40,235 nt of DNA from NCBI GenBank assembly GCA_030247855.1, contig JAPDRN010000205.1, forward strand, positions 1 through 40,235, read 5' to 3'. Position 1 is the first letter of the stretch. Each line of letters begins with the position of its first letter. A model generated the notes under the pieces. That model had not been told where the DNA came from and searched no databases. It saw only the letters and a program-made list of their open reading frames with translations. The stretch is from Knufia peltigerae (Eukaryota > Ascomycota > Eurotiomycetes > Chaetothyriales > Trichomeriaceae). The position numbers and the translations under genes were made by a program. Of this stretch, positions 32,536-40,235 are shown one piece after another.

Positions 32536-33232
32536 ATGTCATCGTTCGCAAAAGTAGATGTCTTAGGAGCTAATTCTACATCAAGCCTCGCTCGACTGCA
32601 CCAGTCCAATGTATCATCGGTGCCTTGGAATCCTGAACAAGATGACGCATTGACTTTCCTTCCTACAACATTCACGGATCGTCCCCCTCGGCCATTGGGA
32701 GGTCAGGTTCCTGAGCTATCCTCGTCTGATCCAGTACCCAATACTTTCTTGGGCTCTCTGACGACAACACTCAGAGCAATGAGCACCAAGAGAGCCTCGA
32801 GACTCGGTGGCATGGGAAAATCCGACGTCATCGTCTACTATGTGTCGACGAAGAAGTTCGCGAAACTGCCGCGAGCGGATGTCCCAGGTAGTCCATATAC
32901 ATATATCGTCCCCACAGAAGTGTGATGTGGTAGACTGACAACGTGCAGATCACGCCCATGAACTCATGTTGTCCGGGAAAAGCATGAAATATCGTGTCAA
33001 TGTACGCCCAGTCGATGCTGCCGAGGCCCAGCCCTTGGTAACGGTTGACTTTGGACGGTTCGGTTTGCGGACGATGCTCAAGCGACGTTCTGGAAAAATC
33101 GATCGCCTATTTATAGTGGATGACTTATTCCAGGACAAGGCAATCTGGGATATTGCGGAAGAACTGGAGGCTGGGCTTCTTAAACACGATGCTGAAACCG
33201 AGTCCGAGCAGTTTGAGAATGGGAACCACTGA
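32536..33232 (+). CDS. Hypothetical protein, 2 exons
   Basis: Exon 1 is 32536-32887, intron 32888-32948 (GTAGTC donor, GCAG acceptor, GACTGAC branch-like site), exon 2 32949-33232, about 211 residues starting MSSFAKVDVL. I recognise no domain. The first half is Ser/Pro-rich and the second half looks globular (KYRVNVRPVDA, VTVDFGRFGLRTML, RLFIVDDLFQ), with an acidic C-terminus. It starts 17 bp after the stop of the HeLo/DUF7580-like frame. A GTAAGT at 32515 followed by an acceptor at 32584-32585 would join it in frame to that gene, so it may be that gene's C-terminal part rather than a separate gene. Confidence 0.5.
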
Positions 33233-34648
33233 TGGAAAAAGTGGCGAGGGGGGTCTTCAGTTCGAATCTTTCGTTCCACGTGGTAGTAACATGGATGGTA
33301 AATGCCTTTAGCCAACGGTCATACCTCACATCCTCCAGGGATCCTTTTCCATTCCAATCTAGTCATGACCGTCACGAGCAAAGTAAAGTCGCTTCGAAGA
33401 CAAAACGCAGCGATCTTTCTGTAACTTTTCCCTCCTTGGGAATGCTAAACGATACCCCACTTGTTTCTGATGAGTGTATAGTTATAGTTGTTTCTGGAAG
33501 CGAAGCCCGATTACAGACTGGTGTATGGCGGCTTCGCACAGGACTATCTCCAAAGTGTGGGCCTCATGCGGACCAGCATCGTTTGGTCCACGTCCAGGCG
33601 CAGACGGCATTGCACCCAAGATGACGAGTTTTAACGTTGGGAGGCCGATATAGACCATGCTTCTTCTCGAGTGGTAAGACGTTGTTCGGCCAGACGTTCA
33701 TCATTGTACCAATACGTTCTACGACCTCCCCTGAAGGATTTCCTGAGCCAGTCTGCAGGCCGGAGGGGGAGTGATGGGTTACATTGTAGAGTCGGAAAGC
33801 CAAGGAGTAAATATCTGGTACCGACCTCGATGGCTTTTTCCTCCTTTTCCTTGTTTCTTTTGAGCACACCGTGTTTTGCTGTAAACCAGGGACCCGCAAC
33901 AAAGGAGCGATATGCAACCTTGAAAGCTCAGCCCAAATCAAAAGTCCCTCACGAGGCAATCAATGTTTGTTGCAACCCCCTTTATCTCTTAAGTCGCTGC
34001 CTCCCACTTTCGTGCCAACCCAGCAAACATGATTGATCAGGGAGAAACCTCGTATTCTCTCTCTCTCTCTCTCAAAAGTCAGCTGCCTCGTATTTGTCCC
34101 GTCACGTCAAAAGGCCAAGGCGTATTTGCAGCATTACAAGTTTGGCTGGTTCATGCGAGGTCCTTTTGAAAGGGAGTGTCGGTCAGATGTTCATGTGTCG
34201 GTTGGGTTTTCAATACCCACCCGTGGAGTGAGTCTGGACTCTGGACCAGGGTTGAAGAGAAGCTCTTCGGTGAGATTGGTTTGGTTCAGAATATGATAGA
34301 TTATGTGATGGATTGCATATATGTGGGCTTTTTAGTGGTCTTTTCTTTCCCATGGTCTGCTCTATAGTTTGGTATGATGATGCTTCGAGGGCTCCAAAAA
34401 GACATGGAATACCCTTGAAGCCACTCTCTCCACCTACTTCCATTCCCAAGCAGCTTCCTGATTGCTGCCTGCGGCTGTGTTTGTGTATGTCTGTCTCCTC
34501 GACGCCCCGATTCTATGCCACTGACGTGATGTGTTGGCCACGCGTGATGATAAAAGGGCAGACAAAGGAACAAGTCGTAGGTCGAAGACTGCGGCCTGTC
34601 CCTCGGGTCAGTAACTCTATCCTATCTATACCATAACCATCGGGGACC
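33233..34648. other. Long intergenic region, no gene seen
   Basis: About 1.4 kb without a supported gene. It contains a (TC)9 run at 34056-34073. The right end is the promoter of the small gene at 34649. Confidence 0.45.
34056..34073. repeat. (TC)9 microsatellite
   Basis: A perfect dinucleotide run lies in the intergenic region. Confidence 0.85.
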
Positions 34649-35050
34649 ATGAGGGCCAAACTCTATGCCGCCATCTATAATCCTAGGATGGGAAACTATA
34701 AGCATTTTGCCTTGTACCTAAAGAACGGGGAAGAAGATACAATCTACGAAGCTATCGGAGACTGGCCCAATTTTGAGCACAATATCATTGTCAATTCGAG
34801 TCCTCTGAAAACGACTCGGTTCCTCGCCATGATGTTAGTCGGTGAAATCAACCAGGCCGAGGTGCCTACGGTCAAGAGAATTCTCGAACAAGCCAGGGTG
34901 GACAACGAGACCGTGCACTGGAATTGTCAGGACGTTGTGGTCGAAAATGCTGATGAGATTGTCAACGACTGCCTCACAACGGATGACGACGATTGGACGG
35001 GCAAAAACAAGGGAAGAGATCAGCTCATGCAGCATTACGGGCCGATGTAA
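34649..35050 (+). CDS. Small LRAT/NlpC-like fungal protein
   Basis: A single-exon frame of 133 residues starting MRAKLYAAIY. Conserved-looking features are NYKHFALYL with His19 and VHWNCQDVVVE with Cys93. A His followed by a hydrophobic strand, and later an Asn-Cys-x-x-hydrophobic motif, recall the circularly permuted papain-like fold of LRAT/NlpC-type proteins (H..G and NCEHFV). I infer a possible thiol hydrolase or acyltransferase, but the match is by motif only. No signal peptide or membrane segment is seen. It is convergent with the APH-like gene, with only 32 bp between the two stops. Confidence 0.65.
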   Translation: MRAKLYAAIYNPRMGNYKHFALYLKNGEEDTIYEAIGDWPNFEHNIIVNSSPLKTTRFLAMMLVGEINQAEVPTVKRILEQARVDNETVHWNCQDVVVENADEIVNDCLTTDDDDWTGKNKGRDQLMQHYGPM

Positions 35051-35082
35051 TAAGACGTCCATATGTTTTCATTGTTTTGCTT

Positions 35083-36252
35083 TCAGACGACATGAGAGTC
35101 CCAGAGTCGATCAAGGACGAAAACGAGAGGGTATGTCTCTGGGGACATGCAGGGCGGGAGGTACGCAGCCCAGTCATCTTCTGCTTCCGTGGGCGTCAGC
35201 ATGTCGGTCGCCTTGTTACATTCGTACCATTCTGGATACACCCCACTCCTTTCCCAATCAATTATTCCAGACAGCCGATAGTTTCCATCGTCAGTAAGCT
35301 GGACCAAGATGTTGCAAGGCTTCAGATCTCCGTGGGTCATGCAAACTTTCGAATCCGTAGGCCAGATGCCTCGCAATATGTCGAGATAGACTCGACCTCC
35401 GTAGTGTGGGTTTGAGAAGATGAAGTCGACGAATTCGGGGACCGTGTGCACGGGATGGGGGCACATACGAGAATGTCTCCTGGTGTCCTTGCAAGGTTCC
35501 CCGCCAAAGCCACCCAGGGGCATGTTGTCGACTGGCAGTGCTCGTAAGCGGTCGAAGAATCGTTCCAGGTCGCTTCGGATCAACGCCTTTTGAGTATGAT
35601 CAAGCTGCTTCCAAATGGTATCCAACGTCACCCCGGGCATGTAGGTCATGAAAATATAAGTGAATCTAGAGTCGGAGATGACGCCCAAGCCCTTTGGACA
35701 GGGTAAGTCGGGGGCATGCTTCTCAAAATAGTGCAGCGCAGTGAATTCAGTGAGATCTGTGGTCTGGCGGATGACCTTGACGGCAATATCGTCGTTACAT
35801 CTGATGACAACGAAGTTCTCGTTAAATTGAGACCGCCAAATAACTTCACCTTCCTTGAGGACCCTCTGTAGCTCCCGATGGACTTCACCGTGTTCGAGCG
35901 TCTCCAGGCCAAGCAGTATCTTCAACGCCGCAGAGAACTCGAACGGTATGTGTAATTCGGGAGGAGGCGAGGGCAGGCTATCGAGTTTGGGACCTTGCTC
36001 TTCTGCAACATCACCGGCAGAAGTAGGAGCCTGGTCTTTATCGCCAGGAGTCTCGTGGGTGAGGCTGGGATGGGTCTCCTTTCTCAAGGCGAGCCGCTCA
36101 GAGTAGGTCTTGGGAATCAGCGTGGTCAGATCGACAGTCGGATCATTTAGCATGGCATTTTCGAGTTTCCTGAGAACACGTCGGTTGAGTTGTTCGGCTT
36201 CAGAAACTTCGTCGTCTGGATCGAGTCGTGGCCGTTTCGCTGGTGGCATCAT
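35083..36252 (-). CDS. Aminoglycoside-phosphotransferase-fold kinase-like protein
   Basis: A single exon of 389 residues; ATG 36252 and 36249 are both possible starts. The first ~115 residues are charged and probably disordered. The APH / choline-kinase-like fold follows: an N-lobe with VVIRCNDDIAVKVIRQT (Lys for ATP binding), YIFMTYMPGVTLDTIWKQL (hinge), and the catalytic Brenner motif CMTHGDLKPCNILV with the catalytic Asp and metal-binding Asn, then GIIDWERSGVYPEWYE with the metal-binding Asp. All key residues are present, so it should be an active small-molecule or protein phosphotransferase; the substrate is unknown. Such genes are highly expanded in filamentous ascomycetes. Confidence 0.88.
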   Translation of the reverse strand: MMPPAKRPRLDPDDEVSEAEQLNRRVLRKLENAMLNDPTVDLTTLIPKTYSERLALRKETHPSLTHETPGDKDQAPTSAGDVAEEQGPKLDSLPSPPPELHIPFEFSAALKILLGLETLEHGEVHRELQRVLKEGEVIWRSQFNENFVVIRCNDDIAVKVIRQTTDLTEFTALHYFEKHAPDLPCPKGLGVISDSRFTYIFMTYMPGVTLDTIWKQLDHTQKALIRSDLERFFDRLRALPVDNMPLGGFGGEPCKDTRRHSRMCPHPVHTVPEFVDFIFSNPHYGGRVYLDILRGIWPTDSKVCMTHGDLKPCNILVQLTDDGNYRLSGIIDWERSGVYPEWYECNKATDMLTPTEAEDDWAAYLPPCMSPETYPLVFVLDRLWDSHVV

Positions 36253-36639
36253 ATCTAAATACTATTTTCGTAATTGCTGTGCGTCTCCAAGAGGTTCAGT
36301 GTGGCCGCAGGCATGATCAGGTAAGGTAAGTAAAAGAAGTAAAGGGGGGCAAAGCCATCTCATCCCTACAGTGATTGTAACACATTGACGAGGCTGTCAG
36401 TGGTCCGCCGTACATACTGTAAATGGCATCAGGCTGGAACTAGCCGGATAAGGGTTAGAGCATATTCTTTATCTTGGCGTGATTATCAATTCTAAAAAGC
36501 CGAAGCGGCGTCTGTCTCTACAACCCCCACGTCCCTTCGAAACTCGTATCAAGCGAGGTTTTTCCCTGACACTGCCGTCAATGACAGGTCCATAACGGCA
36601 ATTGTTACACTTTACCCGCCAATCTGTGATAGCTTCATC
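36253..36639. promoter_or_regulatory. Divergent promoter region
   Basis: About 390 bp between the APH-like gene (-) and the C2H2 factor (+). No specific element was recognised. Confidence 0.35.
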
Positions 36640-38412
36640 ATGGGTAGAACATCACCTCAAGGCCTTATGGCCTCTGACTTCCACCACCAGACTTTTGTCA
36701 ACCCGCTCGACGTTTTCCCGACAAAATCCCGGCTAGCCGGTCGACAGAACTACAGGTCACCGCTCAGAAATGGTCAGGTTGTCTCTTCTAGAACTCCTGC
36801 CCGTTATGCCGCCGAGTCTCACAAGTTCGCGTGCTGCGGCGAGGAAGAGGTTCCTTTGTTTCGACCGTCCAGCGCCATGAATTATGTGACCCACGACACT
36901 CCGACAGACGACTTTTTCGGCAATCCAGAGTCTTCGAGCAGTCGCAACGTGTCGCTGCACAACTCTCCGAGTCCCATGGACTGCGAGGACTGTGTTGACG
37001 ATTGCGACGACTGTTTGGAAGAGCATCAACTGTATAACCACCAGACCGACGACGAATACGTCGACGATTGCCAGGAGTGCAATGACGTTCAGATCGACCA
37101 CAAGAACAATGGGCGAGTCTGCAACGACGACACCTGTGATGAATGCGACTTCTCTTGCTTCGACTGTATCGACTGGAATGAATTCGAGCAGGACAAGTCG
37201 TTGGGTCTTTCATTCTCTGTCCCACTGCTTGGTGACAACAGTCTCCTGGGGTCAGGGTCGGTGCCTCCTCAGTTTGACGAGAACGACCTGCTCAATTTCC
37301 AGTCGCCCGACTTCTCCAACATGCAAACCGAGCCCTTGGCACCGCCACTCGACGTGCCGATGCACCATCAGTGTTTCGGAAACACGGTGCCTTACTGGGA
37401 CAGCATCGCCCAAGCTCAACTCTGCAACGGCGCACCGGGTATGCCTCAGCAATTCCCTCTTCCGCCTTTTGGAATGGAATTCGGTTGCCACCCAGCGACA
37501 GCCCACCAACAATTGGCTCTGCCAGATTTTCAGCCCACCGCAGCATTTCCACCCTCACCAGTCACCAAGCAGGAGCCACAAACAACTCCCCCCTCGCAGC
37601 AACCCACTGGAACAACACCACTGTCCAAGACATCAGATCTCCTAGCCGCCGTCTCGGCCCCGCCCACTTCCCGTGCATGCCAGTGGCTCATGCCGTGCGG
37701 TACCGTATGCGGCGCATCGTTCGCCTCTGCCACCGACCTCAAAAAGCACCTCAAGGCGGTCCACCTGGTCAAAGGAGTTACAAAGTGTGCCTGGCAGTCA
37801 TGCGACTCGGCTACATTCACCTCGGAAGCCGCACTGACTGGACATATTTCCAAGAAACATCTCGCTCCGATGCTTGCCGCTGCTACCGCTTCGTCTTCCT
37901 CGTTGAATTCCGATCAGCACCCTTCCACGACATCCTCATCTTCCTCCTCCGCGAACATTTCCGCGTCTACTACATCCACCGGGCCCCACACTACTGCCGC
38001 TGCCTCCACCAACGAAGGTGGTCCCTTCAAATGTACGTTCCCCGGCTGCACCAAGAGCTTCATGTACAAACAGGTCCGTGACGACCACGTCGCGTCCTGC
38101 CACCAAGGCAACAAGATGTACTGTCACATCTGCGGTCAATACTTGAACGGCGAAGGGAGCAACTTCAAACGACACATGGCCACGCATCGACCAAAACATC
38201 AACACATGCTGTGTAAGTTTCACGGCTTGGGTTGCAAGAGGAGATTTCCCCGACTGGACAACCTGCGGAGGCACGAGGCGTGTTGTAAGTTTGGCAAGGG
38301 CAAGAAGGGACTTTTGGCCGGCAGTGGTGGTGCAGGTGTCGGCGACGGCGTGGATGTGGATGAGGTCAAGCATCACCATCACCATCATCATGTTCACAGT
38401 GCCAAAGCTTGA
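36640..38412 (+). CDS. C2H2 zinc-finger transcription factor with Cys-rich acidic segment
   Basis: A single exon of 590 residues from ATG 36640. Residues about 115-176 form an acidic cysteine-rich stretch with eleven Cys, many as CxxC with Asp/Glu between (for example CEDCVDDCDDC, CDECDFSCFDC). A Pro/Gln-rich middle follows. From about residue 347 there are two zinc fingers (CGTVCGASFASATDLKKHLKAVH and CAWQSC...HISKKH), a Ser/Thr-rich spacer, and three more (CTFPGC...HVASCH; CHICG...HMATH; CKFHGLGC...HEACC, the last ending in Cys). The end carries seven consecutive His (about 578-584). It is very likely a nuclear DNA-binding regulator. Targets are unknown, and the Cys-rich and His-rich parts could sense or hold metal, which is inference. 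Confidence 0.88.
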   Translation: MGRTSPQGLMASDFHHQTFVNPLDVFPTKSRLAGRQNYRSPLRNGQVVSSRTPARYAAESHKFACCGEEEVPLFRPSSAMNYVTHDTPTDDFFGNPESSSSRNVSLHNSPSPMDCEDCVDDCDDCLEEHQLYNHQTDDEYVDDCQECNDVQIDHKNNGRVCNDDTCDECDFSCFDCIDWNEFEQDKSLGLSFSVPLLGDNSLLGSGSVPPQFDENDLLNFQSPDFSNMQTEPLAPPLDVPMHHQCFGNTVPYWDSIAQAQLCNGAPGMPQQFPLPPFGMEFGCHPATAHQQLALPDFQPTAAFPPSPVTKQEPQTTPPSQQPTGTTPLSKTSDLLAAVSAPPTSRACQWLMPCGTVCGASFASATDLKKHLKAVHLVKGVTKCAWQSCDSATFTSEAALTGHISKKHLAPMLAAATASSSSLNSDQHPSTTSSSSSSANISASTTSTGPHTTAAASTNEGGPFKCTFPGCTKSFMYKQVRDDHVASCHQGNKMYCHICGQYLNGEGSNFKRHMATHRPKHQHMLCKFHGLGCKRRFPRLDNLRRHEACCKFGKGKKGLLAGSGGAGVGDGVDVDEVKHHHHHHHVHSAKA

Positions 38413-39271
38413 CGGTGAAGTAGTCAAAGTCGGACAGAGTAGAAGCATGAGCATGAGGATGGACATGGACATGGCAGCAGCGAGGGCATGCAATTGTCGA
38501 TTGTACGGGATACTTGACCAGGTAGTATTTGTACGTACATTCGTCGTCTGGCTCCATCGACGCCAGATTGATCGTCATGAAAAACAGAAGTTGTACGGAA
38601 GTCCCCATGCGCCCTTGTTCAAAACACACCTGGAAGAGGGATGCCCTGACATTAATGGCCGAGTCTGGACTTTTTTTTTCTTAGTTCACCGGATACGCCG
38701 ACGACGCAGCTCAACATGTTTGAACCAAAATCTTTCTAAATTGTCCTAGGTCATCCTTCCCAAAGTATATAGTCCTAGTTACCTGTTACCAGTAACACTA
38801 GATAGACAGTAACGATGTCGCAAAAAAGGGATTTCTTCCAAACTTCGGTATTATTGTGCCATGTATAAGTATAGCTAGTTTCCATGAATGCGCCATCACC
38901 GACGCCAATCGATCACCAATTACATTAAGTACATTTCATTCTCTCTCTCTCTCGTTCCATGCCATTGCAACATTCATTTCATTTCATTTCAGTGTCACCA
39001 AGCTCACAATAAATGCAAACGCCAATAACTCCAACTTCATGATTAAAGGGTATCATTCGTGTTTATGATGCATGAGCGTAACCAACGCCAAATCATAAAA
39101 GTGGGGGTATCTGAATATCAAAACCGCGTCGTAGGTAATTTTAAGAACGTGATGGCCATGCTGCCGACTCGACGGCGGGGTCACCTGTTCCCTGGTCCTT
39201 GTGATTGACGTCCGGGGTCCATTGGAGAAGAGAAGGCGTAAGCAGTGTGTTGGGTGTGACAGTTTCGTTGA
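38413..39271. other. Convergent intergenic region
   Basis: About 860 bp between the C2H2 stop (+) and the Yippee stop (-). No supported gene. It contains a CT run at 38941-38953 and an ATTTC-type repeat at 38971-38991. Confidence 0.45.
38971..38991. repeat. CATTT/ATTTC short tandem repeat
   Basis: About four units of a 5-bp repeat lie a few bases after a CT run, in the 3' flanks of two convergent genes. Confidence 0.7.
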
Positions 39272-40186
39272 TCAGTTGCAGGGTGATGACAAGGTGTCGA
39301 CACTACTATTGGCACCGAAACTGATCAGGCTGCTTCCCTGTGGACGTCTTCCAAACCTCTCCTTCTTTCGTTGTCTTCTCTTGGTCGCCAATTGAGGGCT
39401 CCAGACCCCGGCGAACAAATCTTCACACTCATCTTCGTCCTGCGAATCAAACTCCAAATCGTCACTGCTTTGTCGTTGAACACTCGGCTTTTCAACAAGC
39501 CTCTTGAGGTCACGAGGGGGGAGAGGCAGGATCTCGTCGTACGCCTGATTGGTCGGCGGTGATTCCTCCTCTTGTTCCCAAGACACGCCGATACGGATGC
39601 GCTTGGTTTCGAGGATGAACTTGCCGACTTTGTATTTCTGACTCTCCTCGCTCGCCTCGACGTACTTCCAGCCCAAGATGCTCCGGCAAATGGCGCAGTT
39701 GATGTCACTGACGACGTGCTGGCCCGTGACCAAGTTCCGAGGGATCGCCTTGCTCTGATACGTATTCGGGAGAGCCGACGCGGTGGTGTGGATGTGGCTC
39801 GTCGTGCCTTGTACCAAGAACGCCCGCCCATGTCGGCCCGTGAAACCCTTGCTGATGATCTGCGACGTGAGGCAGAGGTCCGTCGAGCATTTTGCACACT
39901 GGATGTGTGAAGTGTGACCGTTCAGAAACTTGTCGTCTGGTGGGATGATGACCGACGAGGCAGACGCCGCAGGGATCGGTGTGGGGGTCGGGTATCTGGG
40001 GAACGGGTTCGAGGAAGTCGAAGAGAGGATGGTAGTGACGGTCGACACCGCAGACTCGACCGAGACGTCGCTGTCGGTGCTCGCTTGACGAGACTTGCGT
40101 CGCCGAAAGGGAACCGAGGGGAAGAGATAAGTCGGAAAGGCTGGGAAAAGGGCGGATGTGTCGGCGGTCCTGCGGAGGAATGACAT
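39272..40186 (-). CDS. Yippee-domain protein
   Basis: A single exon of 304 residues from ATG 40186. After a Ser/Pro-rich N-terminal extension of about 85 residues comes a Yippee zinc-binding fold: CAKC (C97/C100), ISKGFTGRHGRAFLV, CAICRSILGWKY (C164/C167) and QKYKVGKFILE. Yippee-like proteins (YPEL in animals, Moh1 in yeast) bind zinc through two CxxC pairs; Moh1 is linked to stationary-phase survival, YPELs to the mitotic apparatus. This protein is longer than the typical ~120 residues, with an acidic and then basic C-terminal tail (DDLEFDSQDEDE, KRRQRKKERFGRR). The fold also resembles Mis18, but the KFILE ending favours Yippee. The promoter is cut by the window edge. Confidence 0.88.
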   Translation of the reverse strand: MSFLRRTADTSALFPAFPTYLFPSVPFRRRKSRQASTDSDVSVESAVSTVTTILSSTSSNPFPRYPTPTPIPAASASSVIIPPDDKFLNGHTSHIQCAKCSTDLCLTSQIISKGFTGRHGRAFLVQGTTSHIHTTASALPNTYQSKAIPRNLVTGQHVVSDINCAICRSILGWKYVEASEESQKYKVGKFILETKRIRIGVSWEQEEESPPTNQAYDEILPLPPRDLKRLVEKPSVQRQSSDDLEFDSQDEDECEDLFAGVWSPQLATKRRQRKKERFGRRPQGSSLISFGANSSVDTLSSPCN

Positions 40187-40235
40187 TGTGGAATAGATAC
40201 TCCGCCAAAATGGGGGTCCCGAGTGGTTTGCTGTG
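40187..40235 (-). promoter_or_regulatory. 5' flank of Yippee gene, truncated
   Basis: Only 49 bp upstream of the start are in the window, and nothing specific can be said. Confidence 0.3.

Noticed and set aside
34033..34636. Small frames around the (TC)9 run
   Set aside because: Low-complexity translation and no conserved features.
36757..38114. Overlapping minus- and plus-strand frames within the C2H2 gene
   Set aside because: Shadows of the 590-residue zinc-finger frame.
1..40235. tRNA, rRNA, CRISPR or intact transposon
   Set aside because: None seen by eye; no cloverleaf, regular spaced repeats, transposase or terminal inverted repeats were found, though a tRNA scan was not possible.

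Overview
This window is nuclear DNA from a filamentous ascomycete (Pezizomycotina). Many genes carry short introns (about 48-92 nt) with GTRNGT-type donors and CTRAY-like branch points. The families seen are typical of such fungi: Zn2Cys6 and C2H2 regulators, sedolisin, the ACS transporter family, and HeLo/DUF7580-like proteins. A Eurotiomycete or Chaetothyriales-like source is only a guess. All exon joins below were read by eye.

Region 1 (1-13.6 kb) is mostly housekeeping and hypothetical genes. In order they are a disordered Ser/Pro-rich protein (-), a CorA-like two-TM transporter (+), a large von Willebrand A-domain protein with a hidden first exon (+), the mitochondrial copper chaperone Cox11 in three exons (+), and a secreted sedolisin / tripeptidyl peptidase (-).

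Region 2 (13.6-25.3 kb) looks like a compact metabolic, probably catabolic, cluster: an ACS-family MFS transporter (-), a cyclase-family hydrolase (-), an EthD-like dimeric alpha/beta-barrel protein (+), a two-domain ABM-like protein (-), a carboxymuconolactone-decarboxylase-like protein (+), a decayed Baeyer-Villiger-type FAD monooxygenase (-) and a Zn2Cys6 regulator (+). Four promoter regions of this cluster each hold one copy of the 17-bp motif CGGNNNTCTGNNNTCCG, a CGG-N11-CCG site with a fixed core. It lies upstream of the transporter, in the cyclase/EthD and ABM/CMD divergent promoters, and next to the monooxygenase relic. This is probably the operator of the adjacent Zn2Cys6 protein and marks the cluster as one regulon. 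It is the main discovery of the window.

Region 3 (26-36.3 kb) resembles a fungal allorecognition or cell-death island. One minus-strand locus joins a patatin-like domain that has lost both catalytic residues to a protein kinase domain that has lost its catalytic and metal-binding residues. The two halves are separated by an unexplained frame change at a run of seven C. A HeLo-like/DUF7580-like gene with apparent frameshifts lies divergently beside it. A small hypothetical gene, a small LRAT/NlpC-like protein and an APH-fold kinase-like gene follow.

Region 4 (36.6-40.2 kb) holds a five-finger C2H2 transcription factor with an acidic cysteine-rich segment and a histidine tail, and a Yippee-domain protein (-) ending near the window edge. 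I saw no tRNA, rRNA, CRISPR array or intact transposon.
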